A stretch of DNA of 64,000 nt from SIG603 sp963589785 (GCA_963589785.1 CAVAMJ010000004.1:1-64000), one strand, 5' to 3'; shown: positions 1-8,299, counted from the first letter of the stretch. Program-made: numbers and translations. The notes: generated by a model from the sequence alone, not told the origin.

Positions 1-54
1 TTTTTAGAACACGAAGTGTTCGTGGTTGGGCTTTGTCAGCCGAATTGTTTACAC
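1..54. repeat. Intergenic repeat, partial copy (3' third)
   Basis: This is nearly identical to the last ~55 bases of the longer copies at 185-362 and 428-604. It contains the small hairpin GAACAC-GAA-GTGTTC and the hairpin GGCT-TTGTC-AGCC. The copy is cut by the window edge, so its full length is unknown. Confidence 0.8.
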
Positions 55-184
55 AGAAAGAAATACAGAACAAAAACGAAAAATATATTCTCTTGTTCTT
101 GTTATTATAATTGATTATTATTTTAAAGTTGCCAATTCAAAATAAACTCCACACTCAACATTCCACACTCCACACTTCATAGTA

Positions 185-362
185 GGGTGTAGGCGGAGCC
201 CACGAAGATAGAAGTGGAGCAGAAAGAGAAATAACGAAATAACAAAGGCACGAAGTGCCGACATAAAAAAAGACAGGCTGGCAAAGTTAACCAAAAATGC
301 GATAGCATTTTTAGAACACGAAGTGTTCGTGGTTGGGCTTTGTCAGCCGAATTGTTTACACA
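185..362. repeat. Intergenic direct repeat, copy 2 (~178 bp)
   Basis: A full repeat unit that matches 428-604 almost base for base. It contains several short inverted repeats: GGCAC-GAA-GTGCC, AAAATGC-GATA-GCATTTT, GAACAC-GAA-GTGTTC and GGCT-TTGTC-AGCC. No reading frame on either strand shows a ribosome binding site or a recognisable protein. It looks like a non-coding intergenic repeat family, possibly present elsewhere in the genome. Confidence 0.8.
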
Positions 363-427
363 AGGAAAAATACAGAACGCAAATTAAAACATAAAAGTTT
401 TTGCTTCGCTTTTTACAAAAAGCGAAC

Positions 428-604
428 GGGTGTGGGCAGAGCCCACGAAGATAGAAGCGGAGCAGAAAGAGAAATAACGAAATAACAAAGGCACGAAGTG
501 GCGACATAAAAAAAGACAGGCTGGCAAAGTTAACCAAAAATGCGTTAGCGTTTTTAGAACACGAAGTGTTCGTGGTTGGGCTTTGCCAGCCGAATTGTTT
601 ACAT
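428..604. repeat. Intergenic direct repeat, copy 3 (~177 bp)
   Basis: This is the second full copy of the unit at 185-362, with a start-to-start spacing of 243 bp. Some differences alter stems: GGCACGAAGTGGC replaces GGCACGAAGTGCC, and GCGTTAGCG replaces GCGATAGC. It opens with GTGGGC-AGA-GCCCAC, a stem that is weaker in copy 2. Confidence 0.8.
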
Positions 605-1010
605 ATAGAAAAATATCAGACAGTAAAACAAATTTGATATATAAAAAGACAGCAAAAGAAAATACGTCAAGAATGCAAAGCATTCGCAGACGGGCATTTT
701 CTCTTGCGGATTATTTTCGCAAAGATAAACCAAGAACAAACAATAATAAAGAGACAGGCTGATGGGGGAAAACAAAAGCACGAAGTGCTTTTAGGGAACA
801 AAGCGACTGTAGTTGACCGAAGAAGTCGGATTATTTACACAAAGGAAAATCGAGGACATTAAAAAGGAAACTACAAAATCCGTAAGATAAATACAGAACG
901 CAAAAACAAAGTATAGAAACAAAAACCAAGCTAACCAAAAAGCGAAAATAAGTGGTTTAATGTTGTGATTTTGCACGAAAAGCAACATAAGCTTTTGGAT
1001 ATGAGATTTA
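605..1010. other. Gene-free region with degenerate repeat remnants
   Basis: No convincing gene is visible. Hairpins of the same style continue (GAATGC-AAA-GCATTC near 674; AAGCAC-GAA-GTGCTT near 777), and a diverged copy of the repeat's 3' end lies around 776-840. Long open frames on the minus strand here lack ribosome binding sites and one runs into the following gene, so they are treated as chance. Confidence 0.6.
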
Positions 1011-1039
1011 TTGAAAAGGAAAATCGAATGTGTTAATAT
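1011..1039 (+). promoter_or_regulatory. Sigma-A-type promoter of the FAD oxidoreductase operon
   Basis: TTGAAA (1011-1016), a 17-bp spacer, then TAATAT (1034-1039) with a TG extension just upstream. An inverted repeat with arms ACCATATG (1069-1076) and CATATGGT (1083-1090) lies between the promoter and the start codon and could be an operator. Confidence 0.7.
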
Positions 1040-1115
1040 CGTAGTATATTGGTTAGTAACCATATGATTTTCCATAAATTTCCATATGGTTTTCATATTT
1101 GGTGGAGGAAATAAA

Positions 1116-2558
1116 ATGTATGACAGTGTAATAATCGGCGGCGGAGTAATCGGCTCTGCCGTGGCAAGAGAATTATCTCGTTGTAAGGGAAAATTTCTCT
1201 TGGTCGAAAGAGACAGCGATGTTTGTACGGGAACGAGTAAAGCAAACTCGGCAATTATACACGCAGGCTTTGATGCAGAGAACGGCTCGCTTATGGCGAA
1301 GTTCAATGTCAAGGGCAATGCGATGATGGATAAGGTCGCAAAGGAGCTCGATGTCCCGTTTAAAAGAAATACAGCTATGGTTCTTTGCTTTGAGGAGGAA
1401 AATCTCCCGAAGCTTAATGAGCTTTATGAGCGTGGAGTTAAAAACGGCGTGCCCGATTTAAGAATACTCACGGGTGACGAGGCAAAGGAAATCGAGCCGA
1501 ATTTAAACGCCAGCGTCTGCGGCGCGTTGCTTGCACCTACATCGGGGATCGTGTGTCCGTTTGAGCTTACTCTTGGATTTGCAGAGAATGCGGCTGATAA
1601 CGGAGTAGAGTTCAGCTTCGGAAGCGGTGTAAAAGAGATTGAAAGAAACGAAGGCTCTTTCACATTGACTCTCGAAAACGGAAAGAAAATAGAAACCAAA
1701 ACAGTAGTAAACTGCGCTGGTGTTTATTCCGATGATATTCACAATATGGTCTGTGAGGATAAAATCGAAGTGAAGCCGAGAAGAGGAGAGTATATCATTT
1801 GCGATAAATCCGTCGGCAACTTAGTCAGCGCAACTCTTTTCCAATTGCCTACCGCTTACGGAAAAGGAATACTTGTCTCTCCGACAGTGCACGGCAATTT
1901 GCTTTTAGGCCCAACTGCCGATGATATCGACGATAAAGAGGGAATTGATACCACGGCAAACGGACTTAGCGATGTCCTCAAGTTTGCGGCAAAGTCCGTC
2001 AAGACGCTCCCTAATCGTCAGGCTATCACCTCGTTCAGCGGCCTCAGAGCACATTCACCAAAGCACGAATTTATTCTCGGCGAATCGAGTGTCAGTGGAT
2101 TTTTCGACTGTGCGGCAATCGAATCCCCGGGTCTTTCAAGCTCGCCCGCAATAGGCGAATATACAGCGAACCTCGTAGCAGAAAAGCTTGGCGCAGAGAA
2201 AAAGGACGACTTTAACCCGATAAGAAAGGGTCTCAAAAAGCCAAACGAAATGAGCTTTGAGGAGAGAGCACAGCTTATAAAGGAAAATCCGGCATACGGC
2301 AATATAATCTGCCGCTGTGAAACGGTAAGCGAGGGAGAGATCGTCGCAAGCATCAACCGTACCCTTGGCGCAACCACTCTTGACGCAGTTAAGAGAAGAA
2401 CAAGAGCGGGAATGGGAAGATGTCAGTCGGGATTCTGTTCACCGAGAGTAATGGAAATCCTCGCACGTGAGCTTCATCTTTCTCTTGATGACATTAAGAA
2501 AAACGAGAAAGGCTCGTTTGTCGCTGTCGGAAAAACTTCAAAGGGAGGTAACGACTGA
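1116..2558 (+). CDS. GlpA-like FAD-dependent oxidoreductase with BFD-type [2Fe-2S] domain
   Basis: The product is 480 aa. The N-terminal GGGVIGSAVARE Rossmann motif binds FAD, followed by a DAO-type oxidase core. The C-terminal domain (about residues 395-460) carries C399, C401, C436 and C441 in the spacing of a bacterioferritin-associated-ferredoxin-like [2Fe-2S] domain. Family members resemble glycerol-3-phosphate dehydrogenase subunit A of anaerobes. It is followed by a pyridine-nucleotide oxidoreductase and a DUF1667 gene, the usual three-gene arrangement. The start is the ATG behind GGTGGAGG; an in-frame upstream codon lacks a binding site. The stop overlaps the next start (TGATG), so translation is probably coupled. 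No glycerol kinase or facilitator gene is in view, so the exact substrate is inferred, not shown. Confidence 0.85.
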   Translation: MYDSVIIGGGVIGSAVARELSRCKGKFLLVERDSDVCTGTSKANSAIIHAGFDAENGSLMAKFNVKGNAMMDKVAKELDVPFKRNTAMVLCFEEENLPKLNELYERGVKNGVPDLRILTGDEAKEIEPNLNASVCGALLAPTSGIVCPFELTLGFAENAADNGVEFSFGSGVKEIERNEGSFTLTLENGKKIETKTVVNCAGVYSDDIHNMVCEDKIEVKPRRGEYIICDKSVGNLVSATLFQLPTAYGKGILVSPTVHGNLLLGPTADDIDDKEGIDTTANGLSDVLKFAAKSVKTLPNRQAITSFSGLRAHSPKHEFILGESSVSGFFDCAAIESPGLSSSPAIGEYTANLVAEKLGAEKKDDFNPIRKGLKKPNEMSFEERAQLIKENPAYGNIICRCETVSEGEIVASINRTLGATTLDAVKRRTRAGMGRCQSGFCSPRVMEILARELHLSLDDIKKNEKGSFVAVGKTSKGGND

Positions 2559-3862
2559 TGAAGGACGTAAAGTATACGATAAAAAACGAATATAAAATCG
2601 TTGTTGCCGGCGGCGGTCCAGCAGGACTTGCAGCTGCCGCATCGGCTTGTGAGAACGGCTGTAAAAGCGAAGATATACTGATAATTGAAAGAGACGCTTC
2701 CCTTGGCGGAATACTCAATCAGTGTATTCATAACGGATTTGGACTGCATACCTTTAAGGAGGAATTGACAGGTCCAGAGTATGCTGCTCGTTTCGAGGAG
2801 AAGTGCGAAAGCTTAGATATTCCTTACGTGCTTGGCACAATGATACTTGATATATCAGAAAATGAAGATAAAACAAAAACCGTAACTTGTGTAAGTTCAG
2901 AGAACGGATTGAGACAAATCAAAGCCGATGCAGTCATTCTTGCAATGGGTTGCCGTGAGAGAAGCAGAGGTGCGCTAAACATCCCCGGATACCGCCCGGC
3001 AGGAATTTTCTCCGCCGGAACTGCCCAGAGACTCGTAAACATAGAGGGCTATATGCCGGGCAAAGAGGTCGTTATCTTAGGTTCCGGCGACATCGGTCTT
3101 ATCATGGCGAGAAGACTCACCCTTGAGGGCGCTAAGGTTAAGGTTGTTGCAGAGCTCATGCCGTATTCCGGCGGTCTTAAGAGAAATATCGTCCAGTGCC
3201 TTAACGACTACGATATTCCGCTGAAGCTTTCTCATACCGTAACTAAGATTTACGGCAAGGAAAGAGTTGAGGGAGTCGATATCTCAGAGGTAGGCTCGGA
3301 CGGCAAACCAATTCCCGGAACAGAGGAGTTCTATTCTTGCGATACTCTTCTTTTGTCCGTCGGTCTTTTACCGGAGAACGAGCTTTCAAAAACTCTCGGA
3401 GTTGAACTCTCGAGAATTACGGGTGGCCCCATAGTTAACGAAAGTCTCGAGACAAATATCAGCGGAGTTTTCGCTTGCGGAAATGTACTTCATGTTCATG
3501 ACCTTGTCGATTATGTTTCAGAGGAGGCGGCTCAGGCGGGCAAAAATGCTGTCAAATACATAAACGGCGAAATAACAGCTGTCGAGAAATCACCGATTGA
3601 AATAAAAACTCAGAATGGCGTGAGATACAGCGTTCCCGTTTTCGTAAATCCGACTAACGCAGAGGATAATATCACCGTAAGATTCAGAGTGGCTAATGTC
3701 TTTAAGAATAAATATATAAGCGTTTACTTTGGAGACAAGCGTCTTGTCCACCGCAAAAAGCAAATTCTCGCTCCCGGTGAAATGGAAAATGTCGTGATTA
3801 AAAAATCGGATATTGAAGATTATAATGCAAACGAGATTTTAATCACGCTCGAGGATGATTAA
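2558..3862 (+). CDS. NAD(P)/FAD-dependent oxidoreductase (GlpB-like partner)
   Basis: The product is 434 aa. An FAD motif (VVAGGGPAGLAAAA, residues ~14-27) and a second, NAD(P)-type motif (VILGSGDIGLIMARR, ~170) identify a pyridine nucleotide-disulfide oxidoreductase fold. The conserved NQCIHNGFGLH segment lies near residue 55. The last ~85 residues form a separate beta-rich tail. In this family the protein partners the GlpA-like dehydrogenase and moves electrons between FAD and NAD(P). It overlaps the upstream gene by one base and is followed after 13 bp by the DUF1667 gene. The physiological electron acceptor cannot be told from the sequence. Confidence 0.82.
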   Translation: MKDVKYTIKNEYKIVVAGGGPAGLAAAASACENGCKSEDILIIERDASLGGILNQCIHNGFGLHTFKEELTGPEYAARFEEKCESLDIPYVLGTMILDISENEDKTKTVTCVSSENGLRQIKADAVILAMGCRERSRGALNIPGYRPAGIFSAGTAQRLVNIEGYMPGKEVVILGSGDIGLIMARRLTLEGAKVKVVAELMPYSGGLKRNIVQCLNDYDIPLKLSHTVTKIYGKERVEGVDISEVGSDGKPIPGTEEFYSCDTLLLSVGLLPENELSKTLGVELSRITGGPIVNESLETNISGVFACGNVLHVHDLVDYVSEEAAQAGKNAVKYINGEITAVEKSPIEIKTQNGVRYSVPVFVNPTNAEDNITVRFRVANVFKNKYISVYFGDKRLVHRKKQILAPGEMENVVIKKSDIEDYNANEILITLEDD

Positions 3863-3875
3863 GGGGGATAGCAAG

Positions 3876-4253
3876 ATGGCAAATGTTGAAGTAAGAGAAC
3901 TCACGTGTATCAATTGTCCGCTCGGCTGTCAGCTTAAAGTCGAGATGAGTGAGGGAGAGGTCATATCCGTCAGCGGAAATACATGTAAGCGAGGAGATAT
4001 TTACGCAAGAAAAGAGGTTGTGTCGCCGACAAGAACCGTCACAAGCACGGTTGCGGTTATCGGAGGAACGCACCCCGTTGTGCCCGTCAAGACAAAAAGC
4101 GATATTCCGAAGTCAAAGATATTCGACTGCATGAAAGAGATAAATTCGGCGGCGGTCAAAGCGCCCGTTCATATCGGAGATGTTGTGATCAAAAATGTCT
4201 GCTCAAGCGGAGTTGATGTTGTTGCGGCGGCAAATATGAAAGAAAAAGCCTAA
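3876..4253 (+). CDS. DUF1667 family protein, four-cysteine
   Basis: The product is 125 aa. The N-terminus has C11, C14, C18 and C37 (CINCPLGC plus NTCKRG), a likely metal or Fe-S site. DUF1667 proteins are regularly encoded beside GlpA-like and NADH-oxidase-like genes, as here, and are presumed accessory electron-transfer subunits; that role is inferred from context. The chosen ATG has AAGGGGG in front of it. An upstream ATG inside the previous gene would add seven residues but has no binding site. The gene ends the operon; a hairpin follows at 4297. Confidence 0.85.
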   Translation: MANVEVRELTCINCPLGCQLKVEMSEGEVISVSGNTCKRGDIYARKEVVSPTRTVTSTVAVIGGTHPVVPVKTKSDIPKSKIFDCMKEINSAAVKAPVHIGDVVIKNVCSSGVDVVAAANMKEKA

Positions 4254-4296
4254 GCTTTTTCGATTGACAATACAATTTAATATAAAGTTTACATTT

Positions 4297-4335
4297 CACA
4301 AAACCGCACTTGTTTCATTCTCGTGCGGTTTTGTG
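4297..4335 (+). terminator. Hairpin terminator after the DUF1667 gene
   Basis: A perfect 13-bp stem, CACAAAACCGCAC / GTGCGGTTTTGTG, with a 13-nt loop. The T-rich part lies inside the 3' arm and there is no long T-run after it, so efficiency is uncertain. Confidence 0.6.
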
Positions 4336-4336
4336 T

Positions 4337-4342
4337 TATACT
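4337..4342 (+). promoter_or_regulatory. Extended -10 element for the following gene
   Basis: TATACT preceded by TGT (extended -10) lies 41 bp upstream of the start codon. The matching -35 position reads TTCATT, which is poor. It abuts the upstream hairpin. Confidence 0.4.
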
Positions 4343-4382
4343 ATTTAAGATTTAATTTTATTGATTCGGTCGGAGAAAAAAG

Positions 4383-4907
4383 ATGAGATTGTTTTTTAAA
4401 GAAAGACCCTTTTCGTGGGATCTTGATTACGATATATTTTATGAGAACGAAACAAAGGCTTATCACGTCAAGAACGAGAAAATTAAAAAACGCTTGTGGA
4501 ACGTGACGCTCTATAACCGCAACGATATGGAAATAGGCAAGATAGAGCGAAAGGAAAGCATTTTCGGCGGCGAGAAGTATAAAATATTCTTCGATGACAG
4601 AGAAATCGGCTCAATCGAGAAAACCTATGTCAACAACAAAACCCGTTATCTTCTCAAAATGGTGAACTGGAGAATATTCGGACTCATTCCGTCTTGGGAA
4701 TACGACATTCTCGATGATGACGCCATAGTGGCTCATGCCGGAGTAGAGGGCTCGCCATATGAGGGAAAGGGCAACTATATGCTCGAAATCTATTACGAGA
4801 ACTCCGAGAGCATGATAGTGCTCGCTTGCCTCGGCATGGAAGCAGCTAACGCAAAGCTTGCCGAAAAAGAGAAGAAGAGACTCGAGAAAAAGCTTCACGG
4901 CAAATAA
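4383..4907 (+). CDS. LURP-one-related / YxjI-like protein
   Basis: The product is 174 aa and soluble. The pattern of repeated beta-strand segments (for example IGKIERKESIFGGEKYKIFFDDREIGSIEK and WRIFGLIPSWEYDILDDD regions) fits the tubby-like LURP-one-related/YxjI family, whose biochemical role is unknown. The tail is a lysine- and glutamate-rich helix. It is monocistronic between two hairpins. The ATG is preceded by CGGAGAAAAAAG. The family call is by impression of the fold pattern and is moderate. Confidence 0.6.
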   Translation: MRLFFKERPFSWDLDYDIFYENETKAYHVKNEKIKKRLWNVTLYNRNDMEIGKIERKESIFGGEKYKIFFDDREIGSIEKTYVNNKTRYLLKMVNWRIFGLIPSWEYDILDDDAIVAHAGVEGSPYEGKGNYMLEIYYENSESMIVLACLGMEAANAKLAEKEKKRLEKKLHGK

Positions 4908-4965
4908 GTGCGACAAAGGCACAGGATATTGTGGCGAAACACCCTTAAAGCAACAAAATGAAACC

Positions 4966-5001
4966 GCCCGATTTTTCCGATAATCATGCGAAAAATCGGG
5001 C
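4966..5001. terminator. Hairpin between the LURP-like gene and the S10 operon
   Basis: A perfect 12-bp stem, GCCCGATTTTTC / GAAAAATCGGGC, with a 12-nt loop. It is followed by AAAAAAATTTT rather than an immediate T-run, so it is not a textbook terminator, but its position suits one. Confidence 0.5.
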
Positions 5002-5034
5002 AAAAAAATTTTAAAGAAAATCTCAAAAAAAGAC

Positions 5035-5063
5035 TTGCATTATTCCCCCGGTTGTGGTAATAT
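5035..5063 (+). promoter_or_regulatory. Main promoter of the S10-spc-alpha cluster
   Basis: TTGCAT (5035-5040), a 17-bp spacer, then TAATAT (5058-5063). No other clear promoter is visible before rpsJ, so this probably drives the ribosomal cluster through a ~330-nt leader. Confidence 0.8.
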
Positions 5064-5069
5064 ACCTTT

Positions 5070-5400
5070 GCGTGACTGCGACAGATATGCGATGAAGCGG
5101 GAGGTTGCGGCTGAAAGATGCCGGTTTTTCCGCAGAGTATGTCCGATTTTAAACCGGGCGAAAGACAGTCGAAAATTTAAGCTTGGAACCACAGGTAAGT
5201 TTACCTGAAGGCCGTTTTGCGGCTTAGCGACTGTTTCTATAACGTGGGTCGATGATTACATCTGCCCGTTATTTCCCGGAATTCGCCATGTGCGTTTTTC
5301 GGTTTTATTTATGTCAAGGGTGGGAACACCCGGACAGGTGTTAATAAAAACCCTCGCCCGCCAAACTAAAACAAATTTACTTTTAAGGAGGCGATTTTCC
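5070..5400 (+). promoter_or_regulatory. Structured 5' leader of rpsJ
   Basis: The ~330-nt untranslated leader can form several hand-paired stems: TGCGG 5106-5110 with CCGCA 5130-5134; CCGGTTT 5121-5127 with AAACCGG 5151-5157 (interleaved with the first, so pseudoknot or alternative); ACAGTCG 5165-5171 with CGACTGT 5228-5234 enclosing the hairpin CAGGTA-AGTT-TACCTG; and GGGTG-GGAA-CACCC at 5318-5331. This suggests autoregulation by a ribosomal protein, as in other S10 operons. The structural class was not recognised. Confidence 0.55.
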
Positions 5401-5712
5401 GTGGCAGTCAAAGAGAAAATCAGAATAAGAATCAAGGGTTACGATCATCAGCTCGTAGACCAGGCAGCAGGCAAGATTGTTGCAACAGCAAAGCGCACAG
5501 GCGCAAGAGTATCGGGTCCGGTACCGCTTCCGACAGAGAAGCAGATCGTTACTATCCTCCGTGCTGTTCATAAGTACAAGGATAGCCGTGAGCAGTTTGA
5601 GATGAGAACTCACAAGAGACTTATCGACATTCTCAGACCTTCAAACAAGACAGTTGAGGCTCTTATGAGCTTAGAACTCCCCGCTGGTGTTGAAATCGAG
5701 ATCAAGCTCTGA
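5401..5712 (+). CDS. rpsJ: 30S ribosomal protein S10
   Basis: The product is 103 aa, the normal S10 length, with the conserved IRIRIKGYDHQLVD opening and the FEMRTHKRLIDI region. It forms part of the 30S head and, as NusE, joins NusB in antitermination. The start is GTG behind AAGGAGG; a longer frame from about 5290 would translate part of the leader and is rejected. It is the first gene of the S10 operon. An 84-nt spacer with a GTCGG-GTAAAA-CCGAC hairpin separates it from rplC. Confidence 0.97.
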   Translation: MAVKEKIRIRIKGYDHQLVDQAAGKIVATAKRTGARVSGPVPLPTEKQIVTILRAVHKYKDSREQFEMRTHKRLIDILRPSNKTVEALMSLELPAGVEIEIKL

Positions 5713-5797
5713 TCTTAAAGATTCCAACCAACCGGATAGGCGCAAGGCGGGTCAAGTCGGGTAAAACCGACCAATAACCTAACAGGAGGAAACACAA

Positions 5798-6430
5798 ATG
5801 ACAAAAGGCATCATCGGTAAGAAGATCGGCATGACACAGATCTTCGACGAAAAGGGCAGAGTCATCCCCGTTACAGTTGTAGAAGCCGGACCATGTGTTG
5901 TTACACAGGTTAAGACAACTGAGAATGATGGCTATCAGGCAGTTCAGGTCGGTTTTGGCGACCAGAAGCCACAGAGAGTTAACAAGCCTTTAACAGGCCA
6001 CTTCGCAAAGGGCAACGTTGCTCCTAAGAAGACTCTCAAGGAATTCAGATTTGACGACATCTCTTCCTATGAAGTTGGAAGCCTCATCAAGGCTGACGTT
6101 TTCGCAGCAGGAGACAAGATCGATGTAACAGGAACAAGCAAGGGCCACGGTTACTCCGGCGTTATCAAGAGATGGAACTTCCAGAGACTCAAAGAGACTC
6201 ACGGTTCCGGTCCTGTCGCAAGACACGGCGGTTCAAACGGTGCCTGCTCAAGCCCATCAAGAGTTTTCCCGGGCCTTAAGATGGCAGGTCACTACGGCGC
6301 TGAGAAGGTTACAGTTCAGAACCTCACAGTAGTCAAGGTCGATGTTGAAAATAACCTTATCGCAGTTAAGGGCGCAGTTCCGGGTCCTAACGGCGGCACA
6401 GTCGTAATCCGCGACAGTGTTAAAGCATAA
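5798..6430 (+). CDS. rplC: 50S ribosomal protein L3
   Basis: The product is 210 aa, typical for bacterial L3. It opens KGIIGKKIGMTQIF and has the loop around GHGYSGVIKRWNF that reaches toward the peptidyl transferase centre. L3 is an early assembly protein of the 50S subunit. AGGAGG precedes the ATG. It is second in the S10 operon, with 17 bp to rplD. Confidence 0.97.
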   Translation: MTKGIIGKKIGMTQIFDEKGRVIPVTVVEAGPCVVTQVKTTENDGYQAVQVGFGDQKPQRVNKPLTGHFAKGNVAPKKTLKEFRFDDISSYEVGSLIKADVFAAGDKIDVTGTSKGHGYSGVIKRWNFQRLKETHGSGPVARHGGSNGACSSPSRVFPGLKMAGHYGAEKVTVQNLTVVKVDVENNLIAVKGAVPGPNGGTVVIRDSVKA

Positions 6431-6447
6431 GGAAAGGAGGAAGTACA

Positions 6448-7071
6448 ATGCCAACAGTTACAGTAGTAAACACAAAGGGTGCTGAGGTAGAGAAGATCGA
6501 GCTCAGCGAGGGCGTATTCGGTATTGAGCCAAACGTTCCTGCAATGCACCTTATGGTTAAGAGCTATCTCGCAAACCAGCGTCAGGGCACACAGTCAGCT
6601 TTAACAAGAGCTGAGGTTTCCGGTGGCGGAAGAAAGCCTTGGAGACAGAAGGGCACAGGCCGTGCTCGTCAGGGTTCAACAAGAGCTCCGCAGTGGACAC
6701 ACGGCGGTATCGTCTTCGCTCCGAAGCCGAGAGATTACAGCTTCTCGGTTAACAAGAAGGTTAAGAGACTCGCTATGAAGTCTGCACTTTCCAGCAAGGT
6801 TGCTGATGGTCAGATCATCATCGTTGACGAGATTAACCTCGGTGAGTACAAGACAAAGGCAGTAGCTGAGATGCTCAAGGCAATCGGTTCTGAGAAGAAG
6901 GCTTTAATCGTTCTCCCAGAGGTAAACGATAAGGTAATCTCTTCCGCAAGAAACATTCCTGGAGTTAAGACAGCTCAGGTCAATACCCTTAACGTATACG
7001 ACATCCTCAACGCTGACAAGTTCATCGTTGTTAAGGAAGCCGTAGCAAAGATTGAGGAGGTGTATGCATAA
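6448..7071 (+). CDS. rplD: 50S ribosomal protein L4
   Basis: The product is 207 aa. The conserved extended loop PWRQKGTGRARQGSTRAPQW lines the exit tunnel in known structures. In enteric bacteria L4 represses its own S10 operon; whether that holds here through the rpsJ leader is unknown. The stop overlaps the rplW start (TAATGG), implying coupled translation. Confidence 0.97.
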   Translation: MPTVTVVNTKGAEVEKIELSEGVFGIEPNVPAMHLMVKSYLANQRQGTQSALTRAEVSGGGRKPWRQKGTGRARQGSTRAPQWTHGGIVFAPKPRDYSFSVNKKVKRLAMKSALSSKVADGQIIIVDEINLGEYKTKAVAEMLKAIGSEKKALIVLPEVNDKVISSARNIPGVKTAQVNTLNVYDILNADKFIVVKEAVAKIEEVYA

Positions 7072-7361
7072 TGGCAGCACAGGATATCGTAATCCGCCCA
7101 ATCATCACTGAAAAGTCTATGACAGGCATTCAGTCTAAGAAATATACATTCGAAGTTGCTCCTAAGGCTACAAAGATCGATGTTGCAAGAGCAGTTGAAG
7201 AGCTTTTCGGCGTAAAGGTTCAGAAGGTCAACACCGTTCACGTAAGAGGACATCTTCGCCGTCAGGGTCGCTATGAGGGATACACAAAGGCTTGGAAAAA
7301 GGCTATCGTAACTCTCACAGAGGACAGCAAGACAATCGAGTTCTTCGAGAGCATGGTCTAA
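7071..7361 (+). CDS. rplW: 50S ribosomal protein L23
   Basis: The product is 96 aa, with the opening IIRPIITEKS pattern (here VIRPIITEKS) and the VKVNTVHVRG-type loop. L23 sits at the tunnel exit and docks trigger factor and SRP. It overlaps rplD by one base. It is followed by an unusually long 104-nt spacer before rplB containing the palindrome GCCCGTACGGGC (7378-7389). Confidence 0.96.
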   Translation: MAAQDIVIRPIITEKSMTGIQSKKYTFEVAPKATKIDVARAVEELFGVKVQKVNTVHVRGHLRRQGRYEGYTKAWKKAIVTLTEDSKTIEFFESMV

Positions 7362-7465
7362 TTTAGACCGCGCACTCGCCCGTACGGGCACGAATGGGGT
7401 CAAAAAGCTCATGAGAGCTTACTCGAATAAGCCCCGCAAAGCAGTTACAGGAAGGAATTATTACA

Positions 7466-8299
7466 ATGGCAATCAAAGTATATAAGCCGACCACTAACTC
7501 TCGCCGTAATATGTCTGTTACAGATTACAGCGGGCTTTCAAAGAATGGTCCGGAGAGAAGCCTCCTTGCTAAGAAGAGCAAGCACGCAGGCAGAAACAGC
7601 TACGGTAGAATCACCGTTCGCCAGAGAGGCGGCGGAAACCGTCAGAAGTATAGAATCATCGACTTTAAGCGTCAGAAGAATGACATGAGCGCTACTGTTC
7701 TCGGTATCGAGTACGATCCGAACAGATCAGCATTCATCGCTCTCATCCAGTATGAGGACGGCACAAAGTCCTACATCATCGCTCCTCACGGCCTCAAGGC
7801 TGGCGATGTTGTTACAAGCGGTGCAGAGTCCGATATCAAGCCGGGTAACGCACTTCCGCTTAAGGCAATTCCGGTTGGTACATTTATCCACAACATTGAG
7901 CTTTATCCTGGCAAGGGTGCTCAGCTCGCAAGAGCAGCAGGCATCATGGCTCAGCTCATGGCTAAGGAGAATGGCCTTGCACTTTTAAGACTCCCGTCCG
8001 GAGAGCTCAGAAACGTTCCTGAGAATTGTATGGCTACAATCGGTCAGGTTTCCAACATTGACCACGAGAACGTTAAGCTCGGTAAAGCCGGTAGAACAAG
8101 AAACTTAGGCCGCAGACCACAGGTTAGAGGTTCTGTTATGAACCCGAACGACCATCCGCACGGTGGTGGTGAAGGTAAGTCCCCTGTTGGACGTCCGGGA
8201 CCTGTTACTCCTTGGGGTAAGCCAGCTCTTGGTTACAAGACACGTAATCCTAAGAAGTCCAGCTCTAAGTTCATCGTAAGAAGAAGAAACGGTAAGTAA
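7466..8299 (+). CDS. rplB: 50S ribosomal protein L2
   Basis: The product is 277 aa, full length. The C-terminal MNPNDHPHGGGEG motif with the conserved histidine near the peptidyl transferase centre is intact, as is the basic tail. It is a primary 23S rRNA binder needed for subunit association. GGAAGG precedes the ATG. Confidence 0.97.
   Translation: MAIKVYKPTTNSRRNMSVTDYSGLSKNGPERSLLAKKSKHAGRNSYGRITVRQRGGGNRQKYRIIDFKRQKNDMSATVLGIEYDPNRSAFIALIQYEDGTKSYIIAPHGLKAGDVVTSGAESDIKPGNALPLKAIPVGTFIHNIELYPGKGAQLARAAGIMAQLMAKENGLALLRLPSGELRNVPENCMATIGQVSNIDHENVKLGKAGRTRNLGRRPQVRGSVMNPNDHPHGGGEGKSPVGRPGPVTPWGKPALGYKTRNPKKSSSKFIVRRRNGK

Noticed and set aside
343..781. Several minus-strand frames of 60-99 codons in the repeat region
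   Set aside because: They are compositional by-products of the AT-rich repeats, lie in different frames in each repeat copy and lack ribosome binding sites.
791..1318. Minus-strand frame of 175 codons upstream of the FAD oxidoreductase
   Set aside because: It runs across the promoter and into the start of a well-supported plus-strand gene, has no ribosome binding site and resembles no protein.
5290..5400. Longer rpsJ with an N-terminal extension
   Set aside because: It would translate the structured leader. S10 homologues start at the GTG with AAGGAGG, giving the standard 103 residues.
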